Positions 33,861-42,216 of a stretch of 64,000 nt of DNA are shown piece after piece (the first letter of the stretch is position 1; every line of letters begins with the position of its first letter). This DNA comes from Massilia sp. CFBP 13721. Its GTDB lineage: Bacteria > Pseudomonadota > Gammaproteobacteria > Burkholderiales > Burkholderiaceae_D. Under the pieces are notes generated by a model that was not told the DNA's origin, searched no databases, and saw only the letters and a program-made list of their open reading frames with translations. The stretch is from positions 124,001 to 188,000 of the forward strand of contig NZ_JACYUY010000008.1 in the NCBI RefSeq assembly GCF_014842025.1. Direction: 5' to 3'. The position numbers were made by a program, and so were the translations under genes.

Positions 33861-36800
33861 TCAGTCTCGCTTTTGTTCGGCGTTGTGGACCAGCGTGCGC
33901 AGCAGGCTGGCGACCACCGGCGCCGCGTGCTCGCCGCCGGTGGCGTTCGACCTGCTGACGAACACCGCGAACGCCAGCCGACGCGTTTGCCCCGGGATGC
34001 TGCCCGGCTCGAGCCAGCCGGTGAACCAGACGCTGGCCAGGCCATCGTCGCCGACCGGCGCGGTGCCGGTCTTGCCGTACAGGCCAGCGCGCAAGTGGTC
34101 GAACGCGGGGTCGCGGAAGACACTGGCCGCCGTGCCATGCGTGACGACGCCGTGCAGGCCGGCGCGGATGCGGTCCAGGCGTACGCCGAGCGGCGCGCCC
34201 GCCTGCGTGCTGGCTGCGCGGCCATCGAGGGACAGCAGCAAACGCGGCGCGATCGCCCTGCCCTCGCCAACGGCGCCGGCGGCCAGCGCCATGTGCAGCG
34301 GCGTGGCCTGCATGCGCAGGCCGATCGCCATCTGGCGCAGTTCGTGGCGCGCACCGATCGGATCGAAGCCGGCCACGCTCGATTGCAGCGCGTCCCAGCC
34401 GCGCCAGTCGTAATCTGGCGGCAGCAGGCCGCCGTCGAGCATCAAGGGCCGCTCGAAGCCGAGGCGGCGCGCCATGTCGGCGATCGGACGCACGCCGGCC
34501 AGCGCGGTGTCGTCGAGCGCGCGCAGGCTGGGCGCCCCGCCCAGCGGCTTGCCGAGCAGGCTGGCGTCGGACAGTTCCGCGCCCCAGGCAAACCAGGTGT
34601 TCAGGCTGTAGGTCAGCGCTTGCGCCAGTCCCAGCTTGCCCTCGCTGGCGCGGCGATCCAGGTTACCGTCGCGGAAATTGGTGATGCGGGCACCGGTTCC
34701 GCTGTTTGGATAGCTGGCGGCGTCGGTGCGGAAGGCGAAGCCGCGCGCGGCCGCCAGCGCGTTGATCTGCGCCAGCGGCATCCCGCCCAGCAGCGCGTCG
34801 AGCTGAGGGTCGCGTTGCGCGGCCAGTTCCAGGCCCAGCGCGCTGACGATCTTGAAGGTCGAGCCGGGGCTGCGTTCGGCGCCGCCGTCGTGCTGCAGCG
34901 CCGCCTGGCGCAAGGGGCTGCGCGCCGGGTCGACGCGGTCGAAGTCGCGCAGCTCGTTCCACCCATGCGGCGCCGCACTGGCGCCACCGCTGGCGGCGGC
35001 GAGGATGTCGCCGCTGCCGCTATCGAGCAGCACCAGGCCGGCCCGGCGTCCCTCCGGTGCGGCCGCACCGCCCTGGCAGCGCTTGCCGTCCCATTCGCCG
35101 CGGCGCATGCCGACGCAGTCCAGCACCGCCGCGGCGAGGCGCTGCAAGTCGAGGTCGAGCGTGAGTTTGGCCGCGTGCGGGCGGCCGGCGGGCGACGGCA
35201 GGCGCGCCAGCATGCCGGCCACGCTGCTGCCGTGCTGTGGGTTCAGGCCCAGCAGCGTGGCCAGGCCGGCATCGCGCGCGCCCGCCGTCGCGCCGCCCGC
35301 TTCCCACAGCGGTGCGCCGTGGCGGTCGGCCAGGCTGACTGGAACCGAAATGGCGCCCGCTGCCGGTCCGCTGTGCGGCAGCGCCTGCCATGCAAGCCGG
35401 CCCTCTTTCACCTGCAAATGGCGATAGGCGGCGTCACCGTTTCCACTCATGGCGGCAAGGTCGAGCGGCGTAACGTCGATGGCGATCTCGCGCGCACCGC
35501 GCTGCGGCGCCAGCGCCAGCGTGCGCACGTCGTCGGGCTGGCGGCAGGCGCGGCCGCCGCAGGCCGGCACGGTGGCGACGGACGCAGCGCCGGCGACGTT
35601 GTCAACGCGCCCGGCCAGCATCAGTTCGACACGCTCGTCGCCGCTGGCCGGCTGCGCCAGCGTCAGCACCAGGCGCGCCGTGGCCGCGCCGCCGGGCCAG
35701 TCCGCTACGCGTTTCCACGGCGCCCAACCCTCGGGCAGGCGGTCGAACAGGCGTGCGGCGCCAAGCGGCATCACTTCACTCGTGGGAGCGGTCGCAGACG
35801 CTACCTGCGCGCGCCAGGCGCCGCCTCCGGCATCGGGTCGCACGCGCCAGGCCAGCAGGCGCCGTTCGCCATTGAAGACGCGGATCTGTTCGCGCACATA
35901 GGCGCCGTCGGCGCGGTGGTGCAGGCGCTCGAGCAGGCGCCGGCCGCCGGCGTCGAGCACGATATTGTCCCAGCCGTGCAGGTCGGCGCTGCGCTGGCCG
36001 GGTGCGGCTGCGCGCCACTGCGCCAGGTCGCGCGGCGCCACTTCCACCAGGCCACCGGGAGCCACGCGCACCAGGCCGCGCGCCAGGAGGTCCTGGAACA
36101 GGATGCCGTCTTCCAGGGCCGCCGGGGCCGCTGCCGGCACGCGGTAGTCGCCGGGCGCCACGCGCGCACTGTGCACAGCACCGTACACGGGAAAGGCGGC
36201 AACCAGGGCCGCGCCCGCGACGCCCGCCGCCGCGGTGTAGCGCGTCAGTACCAGTTCGCCGCCCTGGGGGCAGGCGCCGCCGGCGCGGCGCGCAATGCGC
36301 ATTGCGTCATGCTCGCCCCAGACCAGCCAGCCCTCGCGCCCGAGCGGCGCCGCGCCGCGTTCGCCGCGGGCGATGATGCCGCCGCTGGCGTCGCCAATCC
36401 AGCGCGCCTGGCCGTGCCAGGCCAGCTGCAGCGGCGCAGCCAGGGAGCCGGTGATGTCGACCTGCGGCATGGCCGCGCCGCTCAGCACGACGTTACGCAA
36501 GGTGACGGGACTGGCCGCCGTCTCGTTGCGCGCGGCCCAGCGCGCCACCTCCGGGAAGCGGTAGCCGATGCGCAGCGGCGCCAGCCGTCCGCCGCTTCCT
36601 TCCAGCACTTGGCTGCACAGGTCGATCACGACCGGGCGACCGGCGCGCATGTTCGATGCGACCAGCAAGGCGCCGCCGGGCTGCGCCGACAGGCTGATGC
36701 CGGGCGTGGCGGAAACGTTGAAGGAGACGCCTGGCAGCGCCGGCTGGAACGCGGCCAGCGCACGCACCGGGCCGCCGGCTGCATCGAGGCGGCTGGCCGC

Positions 36801-37049
36801 GGCGGCGCCGAGCGAACGCGCATGGCCGGCGATCAGCATCGCGCCGCCGAGGACGAAACCGGCGGCCAGCAGAGCGAGCCAGAAGGCTGGGCCGGGGCGC
36901 CAGCCGATGCGCAAGGCCTTCGGCGAAATCCCGACGGCATGGCGCTGCGCAGGCGCGGCCCGTCCGCCGGCGCGCAGGTTGCGCGCGCGCCGCCAGGCCC
37001 GGCGATTCGAAGCCAACCCGGCAAATACCGTCGCAAACATCTCCCCCAT
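33861..37049 (-). CDS. Penicillin-binding transpeptidase with very large N-terminal extension
   Basis: A 1062-residue inner-membrane protein. One transmembrane helix (residues about 53-75) is followed by roughly 560 residues of unassigned periplasmic beta-rich sequence and then a transpeptidase domain (about 620-1055). All penicillin-binding motifs are there: SxxK as STFK (Ser730, Lys733), SxN as SLN (Ser815, Asn817) and KTG (Lys993). It should crosslink peptidoglycan. Class B PBPs usually have 550-700 residues, so the extension is unusual. It is the natural partner of the SEDS protein at 15571-17952, as PbpA is of RodA in actinobacteria. Confidence 0.88.
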   Translation of the reverse strand: MGEMFATVFAGLASNRRAWRRARNLRAGGRAAPAQRHAVGISPKALRIGWRPGPAFWLALLAAGFVLGGAMLIAGHARSLGAAAASRLDAAGGPVRALAAFQPALPGVSFNVSATPGISLSAQPGGALLVASNMRAGRPVVIDLCSQVLEGSGGRLAPLRIGYRFPEVARWAARNETAASPVTLRNVVLSGAAMPQVDITGSLAAPLQLAWHGQARWIGDASGGIIARGERGAAPLGREGWLVWGEHDAMRIARRAGGACPQGGELVLTRYTAAAGVAGAALVAAFPVYGAVHSARVAPGDYRVPAAAPAALEDGILFQDLLARGLVRVAPGGLVEVAPRDLAQWRAAAPGQRSADLHGWDNIVLDAGGRRLLERLHHRADGAYVREQIRVFNGERRLLAWRVRPDAGGGAWRAQVASATAPTSEVMPLGAARLFDRLPEGWAPWKRVADWPGGAATARLVLTLAQPASGDERVELMLAGRVDNVAGAASVATVPACGGRACRQPDDVRTLALAPQRGAREIAIDVTPLDLAAMSGNGDAAYRHLQVKEGRLAWQALPHSGPAAGAISVPVSLADRHGAPLWEAGGATAGARDAGLATLLGLNPQHGSSVAGMLARLPSPAGRPHAAKLTLDLDLQRLAAAVLDCVGMRRGEWDGKRCQGGAAAPEGRRAGLVLLDSGSGDILAAASGGASAAPHGWNELRDFDRVDPARSPLRQAALQHDGGAERSPGSTFKIVSALGLELAAQRDPQLDALLGGMPLAQINALAAARGFAFRTDAASYPNSGTGARITNFRDGNLDRRASEGKLGLAQALTYSLNTWFAWGAELSDASLLGKPLGGAPSLRALDDTALAGVRPIADMARRLGFERPLMLDGGLLPPDYDWRGWDALQSSVAGFDPIGARHELRQMAIGLRMQATPLHMALAAGAVGEGRAIAPRLLLSLDGRAASTQAGAPLGVRLDRIRAGLHGVVTHGTAASVFRDPAFDHLRAGLYGKTGTAPVGDDGLASVWFTGWLEPGSIPGQTRRLAFAVFVSRSNATGGEHAAPVVASLLRTLVHNAEQKRD

Positions 37050-37272
37050 CCTTCCTCCCCGCGGTCCAGGTGGCCGCCCTTGCAGCCTCTAGCGGGGGGA
37101 AGCGAAAAGCCGCCCGATACCGTCGCGATCGCCGACGTTGACGCCGGCGCGCCGGTCGCGGATTTGTGCAGGCCATCCCGCTTTTCATGCACCTTGTCGC
37201 AATCCGATGGAGTTCGGAAGGGGCTGTGAGTACATTGGACACATCGAAACCCCACCCGCAAGGAGAAACACC

Positions 37273-37512
37273 GTGAACATCGCCAAGCACATGGAAGCCG
37301 TTTTCGTCGTTGCCCTCGCCGCCGTCGGCTCGGCCAGCTTCTTCAGCGCCCCGCTGTCGGAAGCCCAGGCCCAGGCCCGCCCGGCCGTCATCCTGGATTC
37401 GAGCATCGCCACCGAAACCAAAATGGCTGTCGTGGTCGTGAAAGGCAAGCGCCCCGCCGCCGAACAGCTCACCGTGCTGGCCGATCGCCGCAGCGGCGGG
37501 AGCCGGATTTGA
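37273..37512 (+). CDS. Small exported or anchored protein (hypothetical)
   Basis: A 79-residue protein starting at the GTG at 37273 with AAGGAG seven bases upstream. The N-terminus is hydrophobic (AVFVVALAAVGSASFF) and looks like a signal peptide or anchor with possible cleavage near AQAQA. The rest (RPAVILDSSIATETKMAVVVVKGKRPAAEQ) is short and basic. It is divergent from the PBP gene with a 223-bp shared control region. No family is recognised; small proteins of this type are common in Oxalobacteraceae. Confidence 0.6.
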   Translation: MNIAKHMEAVFVVALAAVGSASFFSAPLSEAQAQARPAVILDSSIATETKMAVVVVKGKRPAAEQLTVLADRRSGGSRI

Positions 37513-37731
37513 GCGCCGCTGCGCGCCGGGCTGCTCCTTGACGGGCGCCCGGCCAGCCTGCTGATCGTCCCTCCTTCCTGTCACTTCCGCCTTACCGTTT
37601 CACGCCTCCCGCTAGCCGTTGCAGCCCAGCTGCTTCATTTCTGTGTCATATGTAAGAACTTGCGTCAAATGCCCCATCTCACCCAAGCGATTGATATATT
37701 GAATCATCCGCTTTTGGAGATGGAGAACGAC

Positions 37732-38292
37732 ATGAAATCCAGCCTGACCCTTGCCACCCTGATCGCCCTCGGCGCCGCTTATGCACCGCTGCCGTCGATG
37801 GCGCAGAACGTCGAACTGTACATCGGCTCGGCCCCGCCGGCCCCGATGTACGAGCGTGCTCCGGCCGTGCGCCGCGGCTATGTCTGGTCGCCAGGGTACT
37901 GGGACTGGCGCGGCCACCGCCACTACTGGGTGCCGGGCACCTATATCGCCGAACGCCCCGGCTATCTCTACGCGCCGCCGACCTGGCAGCAACGCGGCGG
38001 CCGCTGGTACATGCAACAGGGCCACTGGTCGCCGCACAGCGGCTACGGCGTGCGCGACAGCTACGGCCGCCAGGGCTTCTACGATAACCGCAATGGCGGT
38101 TACCGCGGCGACCGCGACCGCTACGACCATCGTGGCGGTGGCCGCGGCGATACCGACCGCGACGGCGTCCCCAACCGTTACGACCGCGACCGCGACAACG
38201 ACGGCGTGCCGAACCGCTACGACCGCGACCGCGATGGCGACGGCCGCCGCAACGAGCGCGACAGCCGGCCGGACAATCCGTACCGGCGCTGA
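37732..38292 (+). CDS. Exported YXWxPGxW-repeat protein with Asp-rich calcium-type repeats
   Basis: A 186-residue secreted protein. The signal peptide ends SMAQN. Residues about 40-110 contain repeated motifs WSPGYWDWRGHRHYWVPGTY and YAPPTWQQRGGRWYMQQGHW, of the YXWGXW/BcpO-related class found in envelope proteins. The tail has three DxDxDGxPNRYD units (TDRDGVPNRYDRDRDNDGVP...), the thrombospondin type-3-like calcium-binding pattern. A GGAG ribosome site precedes the ATG at 37732. It is a likely surface or periplasmic protein; the role is unknown. Confidence 0.75.
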   Translation: MKSSLTLATLIALGAAYAPLPSMAQNVELYIGSAPPAPMYERAPAVRRGYVWSPGYWDWRGHRHYWVPGTYIAERPGYLYAPPTWQQRGGRWYMQQGHWSPHSGYGVRDSYGRQGFYDNRNGGYRGDRDRYDHRGGGRGDTDRDGVPNRYDRDRDNDGVPNRYDRDRDGDGRRNERDSRPDNPYRR

Positions 38293-38297
38293 TGAGA

Positions 38298-38462
38298 CGT
38301 AGGGTGATCGGCTCCACCGGGGTGGCTGTGAATCGGTAACGCATGCGCCGCCCACGCGTAACGCCCGCCCGCCGTCAGCCGTCCAGTAAACGTCCGTTGA
38401 ACGCGTGGGCGGCGCTTACGCAGCCGCTGCTCATCTGCTCGGGTGGAGCCGACCACCCTACC
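38298..38462. repeat. GTAGGGTG palindromic intergenic repeat, full copy
   Basis: It begins GTAGGGTGATCGGCTCCACC and ends GTGGAGCCGACCACCCTAC, so the two ends are inverted repeats of each other. Inner inverted arms CGCCGCCCACGCGT and ACGCGTGGGCGGCGC also pair. The unit could fold into a long two-part hairpin. A partial copy follows at 38489. Confidence 0.8.
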
Positions 38463-38488
38463 GCCATCGTTAATATATGAGAAGGCGC

Positions 38489-38599
38489 GTAGGGTGGCCG
38501 GCTCCACCCCGGTGGCGGTGGTTCGGTAACGTGTGCGCCGCCCACGCGTAATGCCTGCATCCCGTCAGCCACGTCCATCATGGGGCCGACCACCACGCA
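38489..38599. repeat. GTAGGGTG palindromic repeat, shortened copy
   Basis: It starts GTAGGGTGGCCGGCTCCACC like the preceding copy, includes CGCCGCCCACGCGTAATGCC, and ends in a decayed GGGCCGACCACCACG. The central right half of the full copy is missing. With the full copy it fills the 331-bp gap before the RNase H-like gene, which otherwise shows nothing. Confidence 0.7.
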
Positions 38600-38623
38600 T
38601 CAAAAACCGGTTATGCTCACGCC

Positions 38624-39304
38624 ATGACCGAACTCGACCGCCTGCAAGGCGCCGCCAACCGCACCGAACTGTCCGCCAGCCGCAAGCTGGCCCTGCGCAG
38701 CAGTCTCTCGCTCGAGGACGCGCTGCGTGCCACGCTCACGGCCAGCAGCAGTGGCATCGGCCTGGAAGCGCTGCTGCGCGAACGCGCGGTGCTGCGTTCG
38801 GCCGAGACGGCGCGGGTGTTGGCGCGGGAAGCGGCACGTGAGGCTGCGCGGGCCGAGCAGCGCACCCGCCACGACGGCCGGCCCACGGCCTGGCGCGCCT
38901 GGTTCGACGGCTCGGCCCGACCCAACCCGGGCCGCTGCGGCATCGGCGCGCGCCTGCTCGGCCCAGGCGGCGAACTGGTCGAATTGTCGCAGCCGGCCGG
39001 CTACGGCAACAGCAGCGAAGCCGAATACCTGGCCCTGATCGCCGTGCTGGAAGCGGCCGCCGCGCGCGGTGCGCGCGAACTCACGGTCTATGGCGACAGC
39101 CGCGTCGTGATCGACGACGTCGCCGCAACCGCCGGCGCGCCGTCCCTGCATCCCTACCGCGTCCGCGTGCACGCGCTGCTGGCGCGCCTGCCGGGGGCCA
39201 GCCTGCGCTGGGTGCCACGCCACAAGAACCTGGACGCCGACGCGCTCTCGCAGCGCGCCAGCCTGGCCGCCACCATCGAACACGATGCATCTCTCCTCCC
39301 CTGA
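38624..39304 (+). CDS. RNase H-like domain protein (RnhA/reverse-transcriptase-like family)
   Basis: A 226-residue protein. Residues 1-85 are a helical, Arg/Ala-rich extension. Residues about 88-215 form an RNase H fold with the catalytic acidic residues FDGSARPNPG (Asp), NSSEAEYLAL (Glu), YGDSRVVIDD (Asp) and RHKNLDADALS (last Asp). It should cleave RNA in RNA:DNA hybrids, although the biological role of such stand-alone homologues is not settled. The stop codon lies 20 bp inside the next gene, so the two are translationally linked. Confidence 0.88.
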   Translation: MTELDRLQGAANRTELSASRKLALRSSLSLEDALRATLTASSSGIGLEALLRERAVLRSAETARVLAREAAREAARAEQRTRHDGRPTAWRAWFDGSARPNPGRCGIGARLLGPGGELVELSQPAGYGNSSEAEYLALIAVLEAAAARGARELTVYGDSRVVIDDVAATAGAPSLHPYRVRVHALLARLPGASLRWVPRHKNLDADALSQRASLAATIEHDASLLP

Positions 39305-39962
39305 ACTCGCCAGCTGGCGCGTGCGCCTGGCCGCGCTGGCGGCCGCCGCCGGCAACGACAGCGACGGCGCCCACGACGCCAGCCACCTCGAGCGCGTCTG
39401 GCGCAGCGCCCAAGCGCTGCTTGCGCACCACCCCGAGGCCGACGCCCTGGTGGTGCTGGCCGCCTGCTACCTGCACGACCTGGTCAACCTGCCGAAAAAC
39501 GATCCGGACCGCGCGCAAGCGTCGACCCGCTCGGCGCGGCTGGCCTGCGAACGGCTGACGCAACTCGGCTTTCCGCCCGAACGGCTGGACGCCGTCGCCC
39601 ACGCCATCGCGGCGCACAGCTTCTCGGCGGCGATCGCGGCGACCACCATCGAAGCGAAGATCGTGCAAGATGCCGACCGCTTGGATGCCCTGGGCGCGGT
39701 CGGCCTGGCGCGCATGTTTTACGTCGCCGGCAGCATGGGCCGCGCGCTGGCGCACCCGAGCGATCCGCTGGCCGACGCGCGCCCGTTCGATGACCGCGCC
39801 TGGACGCTCGACCACGTCATGGTCAAGCTGGCGCGCTTGCCGGACATGATGCAGACCGAGGCCGGGCGCGCGCTCGCCAACGAGCGGCTGGAGCGCCTGC
39901 TGGCGTTCCGGCGCGAGTTCGCGGCCGAGTGGCTGGGCGAATTTCCAGAAGCGGACGCGTGA
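39285..39962 (+). CDS. HD-domain phosphohydrolase
   Basis: A 225-residue metal-dependent hydrolase of the HD superfamily (YedJ/PncC-like small class). The metal ligands are visible: HDASHLERVW (His), CYLHDLVNLP (the HD pair) and IVQDADRLDALGAVGLAR (Asp). It overlaps the upstream RNase H-like gene by 20 bp and the downstream MFS gene by GTGA, forming a three-gene unit. The substrate is probably a nucleotide or nucleic-acid fragment, which is only a family-level inference. Confidence 0.9.
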   Translation: MHLSSPELASWRVRLAALAAAAGNDSDGAHDASHLERVWRSAQALLAHHPEADALVVLAACYLHDLVNLPKNDPDRAQASTRSARLACERLTQLGFPPERLDAVAHAIAAHSFSAAIAATTIEAKIVQDADRLDALGAVGLARMFYVAGSMGRALAHPSDPLADARPFDDRAWTLDHVMVKLARLPDMMQTEAGRALANERLERLLAFRREFAAEWLGEFPEADA

Positions 39963-41212
39963 ACGCGCCGGCGCCGACACCCGAGCCACACAGCACAGCC
40001 AGCGCGGGCAAGCTCAACTTCGTCCTGATCAGCGTCTTCCTCGACATGCTCGGCATCGGCCTGATCGTGCCGGTGATGCCGGTGCTGGTTGGTCAGTTCG
40101 TACCCGGACGCGACGAGCAGGCGCTGTGGTACGGCATCCTCGCCGCCGTGTTCGGCCTGCTGCAATTCCTGTTCATGCCAATGGTAGGGGCTGTGAGCGA
40201 CCGCGTCGGACGGCGTCCGGTGCTGCTGTATTCGATGGGTGGCATGAGCCTCAGCTTCCTGGTCACGGCCTGGGCGCCCAGCCTGGGCTGGCTGTTCGTC
40301 GGACGCGCCATCGGCGGCGTGTCGGCGGCCAGCATGTCGGCGGCGATGGCCTACGCCTCGGACGTGTCGACGCCGGAGAACCGCGCCCGCAGCTTCGGCA
40401 GGATCGGGGCGGCATTCGGCGCCGGTTTCATTTGCGGCCCGGTGCTGGGCGGCCTGCTGGGAGAAATATCGCTGGCGCTGCCGTTCTGGGTGGCCGGCGG
40501 CCTGGCCGCGGCCAACCTGGCATATGGCGCCCTGTTCGTGCCCGAGTCGCTGCCGCCGGGTCCACGCGCGCCGTTCGACCGCAGCCGCATCAATCCGCTG
40601 CGCGCGCTGCGCCGGCTGCTGGCGCGGCGCGCGATTCGCCCGCTGGTGCTGGTGTTCGCGCTGGCCACCTTCGCCCAGATGATGACGCAGGGGACTTGGG
40701 TGCTGTACACGACCTTCCGCTTCGGCTGGACCCCGCGCGACAATGGCATCGCCATGTTTTGCGTGGGGCTGGCCACCGTCGTCGTCCAGGCCTGGCTGCT
40801 GGCGATCCTGGTGCGCCGTTTCGGCGAAGCACGCCTGGCGGTGTTGGGCCTGGCCTCGGGCGCGCTTACCTATCTGCTGTACGGTCTCGCCACCCAGGGC
40901 TGGATGATGTATCTCTTCATCTGCTGCAACCTGCTGGCCTTTGCCGCCGGGCCCGCGCTGCAGGCGCTCATTTCGCGCGAAACCGATCCCGCCGCGCAGG
41001 GCGAGCTGATGGGTTCACTGCAATCGATCAGCAGCCTGGGCGTGGTCGTGATGCCGCTGCTGGGCGCGGCGATCCTGGGCGAAGTGAGCCACCTGCCGGC
41101 AGGCGACTGGCGCATCGGCAGCAGCTTCTACGTCACGGCGGCGATGCAGGCGCTGGCGGTGCTGGCGGCGCTGCGCTACTTCCGGCGGCGCCGCGCTGGA
41201 GAGTCCATTTGA
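39959..41212 (+). CDS. MFS drug/H+ antiporter, TCR/Tet type
   Basis: A 417-residue twelve-helix efflux protein. The start is taken at the GTG at 39959, whose TG overlaps the preceding stop (GTGA). Family signs are FLDMLGIGLIVPVMPVL in helix 1, motif A GAVSDRVGRRPVLL between helices 2 and 3, and GPVLGGLLGE (antiporter motif C-like) in helix 5. Length and pattern fit TetA/class DHA1 pumps. Whether it exports tetracyclines is unknown; it is a chromosomal gene with no repressor beside it. Confidence 0.88.
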   Translation: MNAPAPTPEPHSTASAGKLNFVLISVFLDMLGIGLIVPVMPVLVGQFVPGRDEQALWYGILAAVFGLLQFLFMPMVGAVSDRVGRRPVLLYSMGGMSLSFLVTAWAPSLGWLFVGRAIGGVSAASMSAAMAYASDVSTPENRARSFGRIGAAFGAGFICGPVLGGLLGEISLALPFWVAGGLAAANLAYGALFVPESLPPGPRAPFDRSRINPLRALRRLLARRAIRPLVLVFALATFAQMMTQGTWVLYTTFRFGWTPRDNGIAMFCVGLATVVVQAWLLAILVRRFGEARLAVLGLASGALTYLLYGLATQGWMMYLFICCNLLAFAAGPALQALISRETDPAAQGELMGSLQSISSLGVVVMPLLGAAILGEVSHLPAGDWRIGSSFYVTAAMQALAVLAALRYFRRRRAGESI

Positions 41213-41225
41213 ACGAGCGCTTGTC

Positions 41226-42213
41226 ATGTCCGATCCTGTCATCGCCGCCGTCCTCTGCGCGGCGCTGCTGCACGCCGGCTGGAACACGCTGATCAAGGCC
41301 CATGGCGGCGCCGTGGCGACCATCCTGGTGGCCGTCGGCGCCGGCCTGCTGTGCGCGCTCGCCCTGCCCTTCGTGACGGCGCCCGCTCCGGCCAGCTGGC
41401 CGTATATCGGCGCCTCTGCGTTGGCCCAGGTCGGGTACTACTTCCTGCTCATCGCCACCTACCGCAGGGGCGACCTCAGTCACCCTGAGAGCCTATCCCA
41501 GTAGCCCGGAGTCGCAGCGAGCGCGCCTGACAAGCGGGTGCTGCGTTGCTTGTCGGTTGCATGGCCCGCCATGCGCCCTCCTCGTGCCTTGCCCGCGCTT
41601 GCCATGCATCGCTCGCTGCTTCCCCCGGTCTACTGGCATAGGCTCTTGTCCGCTGATGCGCGGCTGCGCGCCGCTGCTTGTCGCGCTGGTCGGTGCGCTC
41701 GGCGGCGAAGTCCTGGGCGCATCGCAATGGCTGGCCGTCGGCTTGATCTGCGGCGGCGTGTTGGCGATGGTCGGCGGCGGTCATTCCGGGTCGCGCCGTA
41801 CGACGCTGCTCGCACTCGGCACCGCCGGCGTCATCGCCCTGTACACGTTGATTGACGGCGCCGGGGTGCGCCGCTCCGGCGCGCCCGCCGGCTACACGAT
41901 GTGGATTTTCGTGCTGACCGCCGTGGGCGTGCTGGCATTGGGATGGCGCCGCCATGGCCGCGGGCTGCTGCCATTCGCGCGGCGTCACCTGGGCGTGGCG
42001 CTGGGCGGCGGCCTGATGACGGCGGGTTCCTACGGCATCGCGCTGTGGGCGATGACGGCGGCGCCGATGGCGGCGGTAGCCGCGCTACGCGAGACGGCGA
42101 TCCTGTTCGCGACGCTGATCGCGGCGCTGCTGCTGCGCGAACGGGTCGGCCCGGCGCGCGTGATCGGCGCCGTGCTGATCGCCTGCGGCGCAGCGGCGAT
42201 GCGGCTTACCTGA
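41226..42213 (+). pseudogene. EamA/DMT-family transporter gene interrupted by a 157-bp miniature element
   Basis: The first part (from the ATG at 41226; VLCAALLHAGWNTLIKAHGG ... LIATYRRGDLSH) is the first two to three helices of an EamA-type inner-membrane transporter. The second part (PLMRGCAPLLVALVGALGGE ... VIGAVLIACGAAAMRLT, to 42213) supplies the remaining helices and second EamA repeat. Between them lies an element (41489-41645) containing an in-frame TAG. Without the element and three bases of target the frame is continuous, so this is one gene of about 275 codons broken by insertion. The next gene is convergent with a 3-bp gap. Confidence 0.9.
41489..41645. mobile_element. 157-bp miniature inverted-repeat element, copy 2 (inside the EamA gene)
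   Basis: It is the same length as copy 1 at 24372-24528 and nearly identical through the middle (CTGACAAGCGGGTGCTGCGT, GCATGGCCCGCCATGCGCCC, CTTGCCATGCATCGCTCG). The ends are GAGCCTATCC and GGCATAGGCTC. The flanking triplets are TGA on the left and TTG on the right, so the 3-bp duplication expected from copy 1 is not intact. No protein is encoded. Confidence 0.9.
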
Positions 42214-42216
42214 CGC

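Noticed and set aside
37732-38292. Tandem DRD/DGVPNRYD codons as a CRISPR or VNTR array
   Set aside because: They are in-frame protein repeats of a secreted protein with no spacer pattern.
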